Source: CAVTJL01 sp963735065
GTDB taxonomy: Bacteria; Pseudomonadota; Alphaproteobacteria; Geminicoccales; Geminicoccaceae
Reading direction: 5' to 3'
Assembly (NCBI GenBank): GCA_963735065.1
Contig: CAVTJL010000004.1
Span: forward strand, 186,001 to 250,000
DNA length: 64,000 nt
The notes under the pieces are model-generated. The model had not been told where the DNA came from and searched no databases. It was given only the letters and a program-made list of their open reading frames with translations. The translations under genes were made by a program, and so were the position numbers. The number at the start of each line of letters is the position of its first letter. Position 1 is the stretch's first letter. Shown piece by piece: positions 27,744 through 36,051 of the stretch.

Positions 27744-29181
27744 TCAGCGGCGACCTGCGAGAGCGCGGCTTCCCAAGGCAATTGCTATCGCGACGGCGAT
27801 CAGAACGGCCGCGACCGCGAAGGTCACCTGCATGCCGGCCGCGGCATCATGGCGAGCGGCCGTCGTCAGGGCGCTCGTCCCGGCGGTGCCGGCGAACACC
27901 GCGCCCATGACGGATGCGCCCGTGATGAGCCCGAGATTTCGCGACAGGCTGAGCATGCCGGCGATGACGCCTCGTTGACCTTGAGGAATATCCCTCATGA
28001 CGGAGGTGTTGTTGGCCGCCTGGAACAGCTGGTAGCCGGGCGTCAGGATGATGATGGCGGCAAGGTAGCCCGCGACGCCGAGCCTCGCCGGAAGCACGGC
28101 CAGCGCAACGGCGCCGCATGCCATCCCCGCAAGCCCGAGGATGATCATGAGGCGCGTGCCCAGGCGGTCCACGACACGGCCAGCCGGAATGCCGCTCATG
28201 ATGGAGATCGTTGGGCCAACCGACATGGTGGCTCCGACGATGGCCTCGTTGAGCCCGAGCCCGCGAGCGAGGAAGAACGGCCCGACCACAAGGGTCGCCA
28301 TCATCACCGTGGCGACGATGCCATTCGTGGCCAGGCTGGCGCTCAGCGGCGCATCGCGGAAGGTCTCCAAGCGGATCAGCGGTGACGCTGCCCTCGCTTC
28401 CGCGAGCAGGAAGCTTACGACCCCGAGGGCGGCAGCGACCAGCAGCGCCAGATTGAGGGTGCCGAACCGGCCGCGCCCGATCGTCATCGCGAGCGCGTAG
28501 CTCGCCAGCGTCAAGGCGAGGAGCAGCGTGCCCAGAGCCGTCGAAGCCCTTCCGCTCGACCCTCGGCCTCTGCTCGGGAGCGGGCAGGAAGCGACAGGCG
28601 AGCAGGAGATTGACGATGCCCAGCGCTGCCGTGACGAGAAAGATCGCCCGCCAGCCGGGTCCGGCGATCAGCCCACCGCCGAGCGACGGGCCGAGCGCCG
28701 TGCCGATGGCGGAGACGGTCCCGAGCAGCCCCATGGCGCTGCCGGTCCTCTCCTTTGGAACCGTCTCGCCCACGAGCGCCACGGTGAGCGCCATCAAGAC
28801 GGCCGCTCCGAGGCCCTGCGCCGCCCGGGCGGCGATGAGCATCCCGAGCGTGGGTGCCACAGCGCACACGGCCGAGGCTGCCGTGAACAGCAGGATGCCA
28901 GCCAGCAGCACCTTGCGCTGTCCCATCATGTCGCCCAGCCGTCCGCCGCTGACGGTCATGACGGTGATGGCGAGGAGATAGGCGAGGACGACCCACTGGA
29001 CCTCTTGGAAAGAGGCCGTGAACGCCTGGGCCAACGTCGGCAAGGCAACGTTGGCGATGCTGGTGCCAAGTGAGGATAGCAGCATCGACAATGCCAGGGT
29101 GCCGAGCGTCCACCGGGCCCGGCGTGTCCTCGTCCCGTTTCCAGCCTTCGCCTCGTCATGTTCCGCGATGACCGTGCTCAA
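27744..29181 (-). pseudogene. MFS drug exporter, DHA2-like, single frameshift
   Basis: Fourteen-span MFS transporter. The 5' part reads from a TTG at 29181 (GGAG 6 bases upstream) and has LSSLGTSIANVALPTLAQAF, QWVVLAYLLA and the GRLGDMMGQRK motif. The frame shifts near 28533-28540, where an extra base in GGC-T-CTG-GGC restores FDGLGTLLLALTLASYALAM when removed. The 3' part then runs intact to 27744 (GPFFLARGLGLN, AAIIILTPGYQLFQAANNTSVM). Divergent from a LysR regulator at 29327. Either a sequencing artefact or a recently inactivated exporter. Confidence 0.82.
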
Positions 29182-29326
29182 CTTAAGCTCCGTTCTTCCG
29201 CGGGCCTGAAGCCCCCGCGGTCGAACAGATATCTCCTTGCGGCATATGGCGGAACGCGCACTGCCCGCACTCAATTCGTGCGTCTGGCGCTATATTGGGC
29301 CGGCATATCCGCGCTATGCTCCGTCC

Positions 29327-30259
29327 ATGTCGCGACCCGATCTCAACCTGCTCGTCGCTCTTGACGTGCTGCTCGCGGAAGGCAGCGTCGCGCGTGCCGC
29401 CCAACGGCTACGGCTAAGTCCCTCGGCGATGAGCCGTACGCTTGCGCGGCTGCGTCGGACGACGGGCGATCCTTTGTTGGTGAGGGCCGGACGTGGCCTT
29501 GTCCCGACACCCAGGGCGCTCGAGCTCCGCGAGCAGGTCAGCCGGCTCGTGCACGACGCAGAAGCGGTCATGCGTCCTCAAGAGACGCCCGATCTCCGAC
29601 AGCTCGTCCGTACGTTCACGTTGCGGACCAGCGAGGGCTTCGTGGAGACCTTCGGGCCGGGCCTCATCGCTCGCGTCTGCCGAGAGGCGCCCCGCGTGCG
29701 GCTGCGTTTCGTGGCGAAGCCGGACAAGGACACCACGCCGCTTCGCGATGGCAGCGTGGATCTGGAGACAGGCGTCGTGGGGAAGACGACAGGTCCGGAG
29801 GTTCGCGCGCGGGCGCTCTTCCAGGACCGCTTCATTGGCGTCGTTCGCACAGGCCACGCGTTGAGCAAGGGCGAGATCACGCCCGCCCGCTACGCCGCCG
29901 GCCCGCATGTAGGCGTGTCTCGGCGAGGGCTCGACCGAGGACCGATTGACGAGGCCCTGGCGCCACTCGGGCTCGAGCGGCAGGTCCTGGTGATTGTCGG
30001 CGGCTTCTCGACGGCACTCGCGCTCGCCCGGGCCTCGGACCTCATTGCCACGGTTCCCGAGCGACACACCGGAGCGTTGCGCGCCGGGATGCACAGCTTT
30101 CGCCTTCCCGTGTCGCCGCCGCAGATCACCGTCTCACTACTGTGGCATCCGCGAATGGATGCGGATCCAGCACATCGCTGGCTGCGCGGCCGGGTTTGGG
30201 AGGCCTGCGCAGAGCTGCTGGATTCTGACCGGCGGGGTGCATTGGCCCCGGGCGGGTAG
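29327..30259 (+). CDS. LysR family transcriptional regulator
   Basis: A 310-residue regulator. The N-terminal winged helix has the form typical of NodD/LinR-like members (PDLNLLVALDVLLAEGSVARAAQRL then LSPSAMSRTLARLR), followed by a substrate-binding domain from about residue 92. ATG at 29327. It is transcribed away from the frameshifted MFS exporter with about 145 bp between start codons, the usual arrangement for a LysR protein that controls its divergent neighbour. The inducer is unknown. Confidence 0.9.
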   Translation: MSRPDLNLLVALDVLLAEGSVARAAQRLRLSPSAMSRTLARLRRTTGDPLLVRAGRGLVPTPRALELREQVSRLVHDAEAVMRPQETPDLRQLVRTFTLRTSEGFVETFGPGLIARVCREAPRVRLRFVAKPDKDTTPLRDGSVDLETGVVGKTTGPEVRARALFQDRFIGVVRTGHALSKGEITPARYAAGPHVGVSRRGLDRGPIDEALAPLGLERQVLVIVGGFSTALALARASDLIATVPERHTGALRAGMHSFRLPVSPPQITVSLLWHPRMDADPAHRWLRGRVWEACAELLDSDRRGALAPGG

Positions 30260-30464
30260 AGGCGGCACGTCGACACTCTGGGCGGCCCTGGCGTCGTCGC
30301 GAGGAGACCGGCCCTCAGCCCCGATCGACCGTCCACCCGATCCGTGGCCTCGTTGAGGCTTAGCGGTTTCGGATGGTGGCCTTCGGCGGCCCATGGCGAT
30401 ATCATCGCAAAGAGCCTGAGGGGACCAGCAAGATCTTCCCGGGCGGCCTGCGGGAGGCACTGCG

Positions 30465-31463
30465 ATGGATGACGCCCTTTACGGCTCGCGCAACAACAAA
30501 GGCGATTGGACGCCCTCCAAGCGGGTGGCCTATCCGCCTCTCTTCGTCTGGCCGGCACGGCCCGCGGCTGCGCTCCGGTGGCTCGTCAGCTTCCAGGGCT
30601 ACATCGTCCCGTGGAATCTTTTCTACGCGCTGGTGGCGATCGCCGCCTGGCTCTACCTGACGCCGCCGATGGAGACCATGCGCAGCCTGGCACCGGGCTG
30701 GATCGCCTTCATCCTCGTCCGCAATGCCGCTCTCACGCTCGCCTTCTACGGCGCCTGGCACCTTTGGCTCTATGTCCAAAAGGCGCAGGGCACGAGCTTC
30801 AAGTTCAACGCCCGCTGGCCGTCGACGGGCAGCGCCGCCTTTCTCTTCCGCAACCAGACCATCGACAACATGATCTGGACCCTGGCCAGCGGCGTCACGA
30901 TCTGGACCGCCTACGAGGTCCTCACCATGTGGGCCTTCGCCAACGGCCGCATTCCCTATCTCGACCTCCGCGCGCACCCGGTCTACGCGATCGTCCTGAT
31001 GCTATTGATCCCGCTGATGCGCGAGTTTCACTTCTACGTCGTGCACCGGGCACTGCACTGGCCGCCGCTCTATCGGGTGGCGCACAAGCTCCATCACTAC
31101 AACGCCAATCCCGGCCCCTGGTCCGGCCTCTCGATGCACCCGATCGAGCATCTCCTCTACTTCTCGGGTGTGCTCATCCACTGGATCGTGCCCTCGCACC
31201 CCATGCACGCGATGTTTCATCTGTTCCATGCGGGCCTCTCGCCGGCGCATGGTCATGCGGGCTTCGACCGGGTCGTGCTCGGCAAGGACAGCGCCCTGGC
31301 TGTTCCCTGCTTTGCCCACTACCTTCACCACAAATATTTCGAGTGCAATTACGCCGACGGCGCCATCCCGCTCGACAAGTGGTTCGGCACCTTCCACGAC
31401 GGCTCGCCCGAGGCGTATCAGCGGCTGAGAAAGCGCATGCCGGTCGGCGCCCGCGTCCGCTAG
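30465..31463 (+). CDS. Sterol desaturase / fatty acid hydroxylase superfamily protein
   Basis: Membrane di-iron enzyme of 332 residues. The histidine motifs of the superfamily are present: HFYVVHRALH (about residue 188), HKLHHYN (about 207), HPIEH (about 224) and HYLHHKYFECNYAD (about 285). Several hydrophobic spans precede them. Uses O2 to hydroxylate or desaturate a lipid; substrate unknown, and carotenoid, sterol or hopanoid genes are not adjacent. ATG at 30465 with GGGAGG upstream. The 205-bp region before it holds nothing else recognised. Confidence 0.88.
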   Translation: MDDALYGSRNNKGDWTPSKRVAYPPLFVWPARPAAALRWLVSFQGYIVPWNLFYALVAIAAWLYLTPPMETMRSLAPGWIAFILVRNAALTLAFYGAWHLWLYVQKAQGTSFKFNARWPSTGSAAFLFRNQTIDNMIWTLASGVTIWTAYEVLTMWAFANGRIPYLDLRAHPVYAIVLMLLIPLMREFHFYVVHRALHWPPLYRVAHKLHHYNANPGPWSGLSMHPIEHLLYFSGVLIHWIVPSHPMHAMFHLFHAGLSPAHGHAGFDRVVLGKDSALAVPCFAHYLHHKYFECNYADGAIPLDKWFGTFHDGSPEAYQRLRKRMPVGARVR

Positions 31464-31510
31464 AAGGCCGAGAAGGCAGCAGCGGCGCGGCGGAGCGCTC
31501 GTCCCCGCCG

Positions 31511-32548
31511 TCAGTGCACCAGCGGGCCGCTCGCCTTCTTCCACGCATCGATGCCGCCCTGGAGGTGGCAGGCCGAGGCGAGCCCGGCATCCTGCGCCGC
31601 CTGCGTCGCCATGGCCGAGCGCTCGCCGAAGGCGCAGTAGAACAAAAGGCGCTTGCTCGTCGACCTTGCGAGCTCGTGCAGCATGCCGCCCGCCGTGAGG
31701 TTCTCCTGCAGCGCCGTGTAGGGCACGTGGAGCGCTCCGGGGATGACGCCGTGTCGCTCCCGCTCCGAGCGCTCGCGCAGGTCGATGAGGGCCACGTCGG
31801 GCTTGCCCACGAGCGCCATCGCCTGCTCGGCCGTGACCGCCCACCCGCGCCGCGCGATCTCCTCCTGATGGAGCCCCACCCTCATGTTGGCCGGCACGGC
31901 CACGTCCATCATCTTCGGGTTGGCGAGCTTCAGGTTGTTCATCAGCTCGACATATTCCTCCACGGATTTGACCTGCAGGCGCGGATTGAAGGCCTTCTCC
32001 TCCCCGATCGTCGAGACGGTGTCGCCCTTGTAGTCGTGGGCCGGATAGACCAGCGTCTCGTTCGGGAGCTTGAGCAGGCGGCCGAAGATCAATTCGTACT
32101 GGTCGCGCGGATCGCCGTTCTGGAAATCGGTCCGGCCCGTGCCGCGGATGAGCAGCGTGTCGCCGGTGAAGACCCGGTCGGCCATGATGAAGCTGTAGGA
32201 ATCGTCCGTGTGGCCGGGCGTGTAGATCGCGTCCAGCGCAAGGCCCTCGATGGTGAGCTTGTCGCCGTCGGCGAGCCGCATCGAGACGATGTCGGCCTTG
32301 GTCTGCTCGCCCATCACGGTGACGCACCGCGTCTTGTCGCGCAGCGCCCCCAGGCCCGTGATGTGATCGGCATGGAGGTGGGTGTCCACCGCCTTGACGA
32401 GCTTGAGATCGAGCTCGCGCACGAGCTGGAGATAGCGGTCGACCTTCTCCAGCACCGGATCGATGATCAGGGCCTCGCCGCCACGGCGGCTGGCGAGCAG
32501 GTAAGAATAGGTGCCCGACACCTGCTCGAAGAGCTGACGGAAGATCAT
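31511..32548 (-). CDS. Persulfide dioxygenase-like metallo-beta-lactamase fold protein fused to rhodanese
   Basis: A 345-residue fusion. Residues 1 to about 240 are an ETHE1-like beta-lactamase fold with THLHADHITG (about 57), TPGHTDDS (about 110) and FTGDTLLIRGTGRTDFQ (about 128), the iron-binding set of persulfide dioxygenases. Residues 245-345 form a rhodanese domain whose active-site loop reads YCAFGERS, with the catalytic Cys present. It oxidises glutathione persulfide to sulfite in sulfide detoxification. The gene is divergent from a methanethiol oxidase whose product includes H2S, giving a sensible pathway link. ATG at 32548 after GAGGGA. Confidence 0.9.
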   Translation of the reverse strand: MIFRQLFEQVSGTYSYLLASRRGGEALIIDPVLEKVDRYLQLVRELDLKLVKAVDTHLHADHITGLGALRDKTRCVTVMGEQTKADIVSMRLADGDKLTIEGLALDAIYTPGHTDDSYSFIMADRVFTGDTLLIRGTGRTDFQNGDPRDQYELIFGRLLKLPNETLVYPAHDYKGDTVSTIGEEKAFNPRLQVKSVEEYVELMNNLKLANPKMMDVAVPANMRVGLHQEEIARRGWAVTAEQAMALVGKPDVALIDLRERSERERHGVIPGALHVPYTALQENLTAGGMLHELARSTSKRLLFYCAFGERSAMATQAAQDAGLASACHLQGGIDAWKKASGPLVH

Positions 32549-32803
32549 CGTCGTTCCCTCGTCGACGTCCGTTGCCGTGCCGCCGTCATGCGCCGGCGCC
32601 CGTCCGAATGCGGCAGGCTCCCTCGCCACGTGGCGAGTGCTTCGCCACGCATAAGCCTGCTCCCTTGCCTCCTTCCGGTCAATTGAGAGGCGGGCCGCTT
32701 GTCCGCTGCGCGTGGGGCATCGCCGATCACGCTATCCCGTCTGGATGGCCGGGCAGGGATCGGATACATTACACCTTCGCCATAGATTAGTGGGGGCTGA
32801 GCC

Positions 32804-34168
32804 ATGTCAGCGCAGACAAGCGAGCACAGCTGCTGTGGGCCGGGCTACGAGTCGCCGGCCGCTGCAATGCAGGCGCCACGCGAGAAGCTCCTCTACGTCA
32901 TCGGGCTCTACACCGGCACCGGGGTGGATGCGCCCGACTATCTGGCAACCGTCGATGTCGATCCGTCGAGCCCGACCTACGGGCAGGTCGTGCATCGGCT
33001 GGAGATGCCCAACAAGGGCGACGAGCTGCACCATTTCGGCTGGAACGCCTGCAGCTCCTGCCACGGGGACGCCACCGCAGAGCGGCGCTTCCTGGTGGTG
33101 CCGGGCTTCAAGTCGAGCCGCTTCCATATCGTCGACGTCGCAGACCAGCGGGCGCCGAGGCTGCACAAGGTCATCGAGCCCGGGGAGATCGTGGCGAAGA
33201 CCGGGCTCACAGCACCGCACACCGTCCATTGCCTGGGCAAGGAGATCATCGTCTCGATGCTGGGAGACGCCGAGGGCGAGGGCCCGGGCGGCTTCCTCAC
33301 CATGGACCAGAGCTTCGAGGTCACCGGCCGCTGGGAAGCCGACCTCGACGGGATGAAGTACGGCTACGACTACTGGTACCAGCCGCGCCACAACGTGATG
33401 GTGTCCTCCGAGTTCGGCGCGCCCAACGCCTTCTTCCCCGGCTTCCAGCTCGATGACGTGGCGGCCGGGCGCTACGGTCAGCGCCTCTATTTCTGGGACT
33501 TCGAGAAGAGGCAGATCCAGAAGACCCACGATCTCGGGCAGGACGGCTTGGTGCCGCTCGAGGTGCGCTTTCACCACGATCCCGACAGCACGCACGGCTA
33601 TTGCGGTGTGGCGCTCTCCTCGAACGTCTGGCACTGGCACAACAACGGCGTCGGCTGGGAGCTCGAGAAGGTCATCCAGGAGGAGCCCGTCGAGGTCGAA
33701 GGGTTCCCGATCCCGCTGCCGCCCTTGATCACCGACATCCTGATCTCGATGGACGACCGGTTCATGTACTTCTCGAACTGGCTCCATGGCGACGTCAGGC
33801 AGTACGACATCAGCGACCCCTCGAAGCCCAGGCTCGCCGGACAGGTCTGGATCGGCGGGCTTCTGGGCAAGGCCAAGGAGGTGAACGGCCACGCCATCGC
33901 CGGCGGACCGCAGATGCTGCAGCTCTCCCTCGATGGGAAGCGCCTCTACTGCACGACCAGCCTGCTCTCGAGCTGGGACAACCAGTTCTATCCCGGCATG
34001 GACAAGCAGGGCTCCTGCCTTCTCCAGATCGACTGCGACACGGAGAAGGGCGGGCTCAAGGTCAATCCCGGCTTTTTCGTCGACTTCGGCAAGGAGCCCA
34101 AGGGACCCGCCCGGGCGCACGAGATGCGCTATCCGGGCGGCGACTGCACATCGGACATCTGGCTCTAA
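32804..34168 (+). CDS. Selenium-binding protein 56 family, methanethiol oxidase
   Basis: A 454-residue member of the SBP56 family, whose bacterial and human members oxidise methanethiol to formaldehyde, H2S and H2O2. Family landmarks include HHFGWNACSSCHGD (about residue 76), PHTVHCLG, HNVMVSSEFG, VRFHHDPDSTHGYCG (about 250), ISMDDRFMYFSNWLHGDVRQYD and the C-terminal RAHEMRYPGGDCTSDIW. No signal peptide is obvious, unlike the periplasmic Hyphomicrobium enzyme, so it is probably cytoplasmic. About 255 bp separate it from the divergent persulfide dioxygenase. The globin gene starts 36 bp downstream. Confidence 0.93.
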   Translation: MSAQTSEHSCCGPGYESPAAAMQAPREKLLYVIGLYTGTGVDAPDYLATVDVDPSSPTYGQVVHRLEMPNKGDELHHFGWNACSSCHGDATAERRFLVVPGFKSSRFHIVDVADQRAPRLHKVIEPGEIVAKTGLTAPHTVHCLGKEIIVSMLGDAEGEGPGGFLTMDQSFEVTGRWEADLDGMKYGYDYWYQPRHNVMVSSEFGAPNAFFPGFQLDDVAAGRYGQRLYFWDFEKRQIQKTHDLGQDGLVPLEVRFHHDPDSTHGYCGVALSSNVWHWHNNGVGWELEKVIQEEPVEVEGFPIPLPPLITDILISMDDRFMYFSNWLHGDVRQYDISDPSKPRLAGQVWIGGLLGKAKEVNGHAIAGGPQMLQLSLDGKRLYCTTSLLSSWDNQFYPGMDKQGSCLLQIDCDTEKGGLKVNPGFFVDFGKEPKGPARAHEMRYPGGDCTSDIWL

Positions 34169-34203
34169 GGCAGGGCGCGAAAGGGCGGGGGAGAAGCAAG
34201 AGG

Positions 34204-34563
34204 ATGGCGAGCGCGTTCGAGCGTTGCGGTGGCTTTGCGACCGTGCGGCGGGTCGTCTCCGCCTTCTACGACCGCGTCCTCGCCTCGCCCGATCTCGGCC
34301 GCTATTTCGAGAACGTCGACATGCGGACGCTGATCGACCACCAGACGAAGTTCGTCTCCTTCGTCATGGGTGGGCCGACCAGCGTCGCCGACCGCACGCT
34401 CGAGCGGGCGCACGCCTCGTTGGGCATCACCCGCGGCGAGTTCGCCGAGCTCATGGGGCTGCTGCGCGATACGCTCGAGGAGTTCGATTTCGCGCGCGAG
34501 GACATCGAGCTCATCCTCGATGAGGTCCGCCGGCGGGAGCATCTCATCGTCCGGGCAGGCTGA
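34204..34563 (+). CDS. Truncated hemoglobin (group 1-like globin)
   Basis: A 119-residue 2-over-2 globin. Visible features are the B-helix FYDRVLASPDL with a tyrosine at the distal position, a FENVDM turn, HQTKFVSFVMGGP, and the proximal histidine in RAHASLGIT (about residue 79). Such proteins bind O2, NO or CO. It lies 36 bp after the methanethiol oxidase and only 4 bp before a PAS-type cyclase gene, so a gas-sensing or NO-detoxifying role linked to that cyclase is inferred. ATG at 34204 with AGAGG upstream. Confidence 0.88.
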   Translation: MASAFERCGGFATVRRVVSAFYDRVLASPDLGRYFENVDMRTLIDHQTKFVSFVMGGPTSVADRTLERAHASLGITRGEFAELMGLLRDTLEEFDFAREDIELILDEVRRREHLIVRAG

Positions 34564-34567
34564 GAGC

Positions 34568-35614
34568 ATGACGGACCCGGTGCCGCACCGCCAGATCCTG
34601 CAGGGGATCGGCCTCGCCGTTGCCCTCGTCGATCCTGAGAGCTGGGCCGTGCTCTTCGAGAACGCCCGCTTCTTTCAGTGGTTCGAGCCGCCCGAGGAGC
34701 CGGACGCGCCGCTCGATCGTCGCATCCCCAAGCTGGATGCTGCCAAGCTTCGCGACCGCATAGGCCAGGGCAGGGCCTACAGCCTCGAGACCGAGGTTCG
34801 CAAGGGGCCCCGCACCATCAGCCTCGTCGTCGAGGTCAAGGCCGAGACCTTCGGCGAGCAGCCCTGCCTCGTGGTCGAGGCGCGCGACGTCTCGAAGCAG
34901 CGCGAGGCCGAGCACATGCTCGATTCCTATGCGCGCATGGTCGAGAAAAACACCCGCGACCTGCAGAAGGAGAAGGAGCGGGTCGAGAAGCTCCTGCTCA
35001 ACATCATGCCGCGCTCGGTCTACGAGGAGCTGAAGGACTTCGGCACGACGACCCCGCAGCGCTTCGAGCAGGCCTCGATCCTGATGCTCGATTTCGTCGG
35101 CTTCACCGAGATGGCGATCGCATCCGACCCGAGCGCCACGATCGCCGAGCTCAACGACATCTTCTCGGCCTTCGACCGCATCGTCGAGCTTTTCGGCTGC
35201 GAGCGCCTGAAGACGATCGGCGATGCCTACATGGCCGTCGCCGGCCTGCCCGAGGCCAATCCCGAGCATGCCGTCAACATCGCGAAGGTGGCGCTCCGCA
35301 TGCGCCGCTATCTCGAGCGCCGCAACGCCTCCCATCCCACCCGTTTCGAGTGCCGCATCGGCGTGGCCACGGGCTCGGTGATCGGCTCGATCGTCGGCAT
35401 CCAGAAATATGTCTACGACGTGTTCGGCCCGGCCGTGAACCTCGCGGCGCGGCTCGAGAGCCTCTGCGAGCCGATGCAGATCATCGTCTCCGAGGCCACC
35501 TGGAAGGTCATCGGCGACGATTTCCAGCTCACCGAGCGCGACGCCGGACCCGTGAAGGGCTTCGGCATCCCCCGCCTCTTCACCCTCGAGGCCGAGACCC
35601 GCCCGGGACGCTAG
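34568..35614 (+). CDS. Adenylate/guanylate cyclase with N-terminal PAS-like domain
   Basis: A 348-residue class III nucleotide cyclase. Residues 1-110 resemble a PAS sensor (ILQGIGLAVALVDPESWAVLFENARFFQWF). Residues 115-160 form a coiled-coil linker (SKQREAEHMLDSYARMVEKN). The catalytic domain follows: SILMLDFVGFTEMA with the first metal Asp, LFGCERLKTIGDAYMAVAGLP with the substrate Lys and second metal Asp, then DVFGPAVNLAARLES. The architecture matches soluble alphaproteobacterial cyclases. It starts 4 bp after the globin gene, suggesting coupled expression and regulation by O2 or NO. Confidence 0.9.
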   Translation: MTDPVPHRQILQGIGLAVALVDPESWAVLFENARFFQWFEPPEEPDAPLDRRIPKLDAAKLRDRIGQGRAYSLETEVRKGPRTISLVVEVKAETFGEQPCLVVEARDVSKQREAEHMLDSYARMVEKNTRDLQKEKERVEKLLLNIMPRSVYEELKDFGTTTPQRFEQASILMLDFVGFTEMAIASDPSATIAELNDIFSAFDRIVELFGCERLKTIGDAYMAVAGLPEANPEHAVNIAKVALRMRRYLERRNASHPTRFECRIGVATGSVIGSIVGIQKYVYDVFGPAVNLAARLESLCEPMQIIVSEATWKVIGDDFQLTERDAGPVKGFGIPRLFTLEAETRPGR

Positions 35615-35642
35615 GCGGGCCCAGCCGCGAGCTTCGTATGTG

Positions 35643-35686
35643 CCGGGACACGACCGGCGCACGAGATGCGCTATCCGGGTGGCGAT
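35643..35686 (+). pseudogene. Fragment of a second SBP56 gene (3' end)
   Basis: The 24 bases at 35656-35679 are identical to 34114-34137 in the SBP56 gene. Similarity extends to about 42 bp and includes third-position changes that keep the peptide HEMRYPGGD. This is too long a match for chance and marks a degraded duplicate of the SBP56 3' end, placed after the cyclase gene. Confidence 0.7.
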
Positions 35687-35958
35687 GCGGCTCCAGTCTT
35701 TGCTGCGGCAGAAGGCGCGCTCGACGAGGTTGCGCAGGCGATAGGCGACCGGATCGAACGGATGGCGGGGGCTTGCGGGTCAGGTTTGTTGGGTATGACG
35801 GGCCGGGTCCCGCGATCGAGGAGCCGCTGGCGCAGAACGCTCACGATGCCGCTCAGGACACGGCGATCGTCCACCCGGCCAGCGTCCGGCTGACCTTTCG
35901 GCAGCAAGGGCTCGATGACTGCCCATCGCCGATCGTCGAGCCAAAGCTCGCGCGCCAT
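35660..35958 (-). pseudogene. IS5-type transposase remnant, internally deleted
   Basis: The first 40 residues (WLDDRRWAVIEPLLPKGQ, then VLSGIVSVLR) match the N-terminus of IS5-family DDE transposases. After a large internal deletion comes GTRPVIPNK, then, one frame away, FDPVAYRLRNLVERAFC and DWSRIATR from the C-terminal part with the catalytic Glu region. It stops at RIATR exactly where the SBP56 fragment begins. The deletion, the frameshift and the absence of recognisable terminal repeats show it is inactive. The rest of 35615-36051 holds no other gene I can recognise. Confidence 0.75.
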
Positions 35959-36051
35959 GACCCAAGGTCCGCCATCTCAGCGCTCGAGCCAGCGTAGGAT
36001 AACCCTCTCGGTCCTTTGATGGGGTTTGGAGCCTGGTCCTGCCGCGTTCGC

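Noticed and set aside
32804..34168. Selenocysteine in the selenium-binding protein
   Set aside because: No in-frame TGA is present in the gene; the family name reflects bound selenium, not selenocysteine.
35666..35893. A 75-codon plus-strand frame beginning MRYPGGD
   Set aside because: Its first codons are the SBP56 fragment and the remainder is antisense of the IS5 remnant; not a gene.
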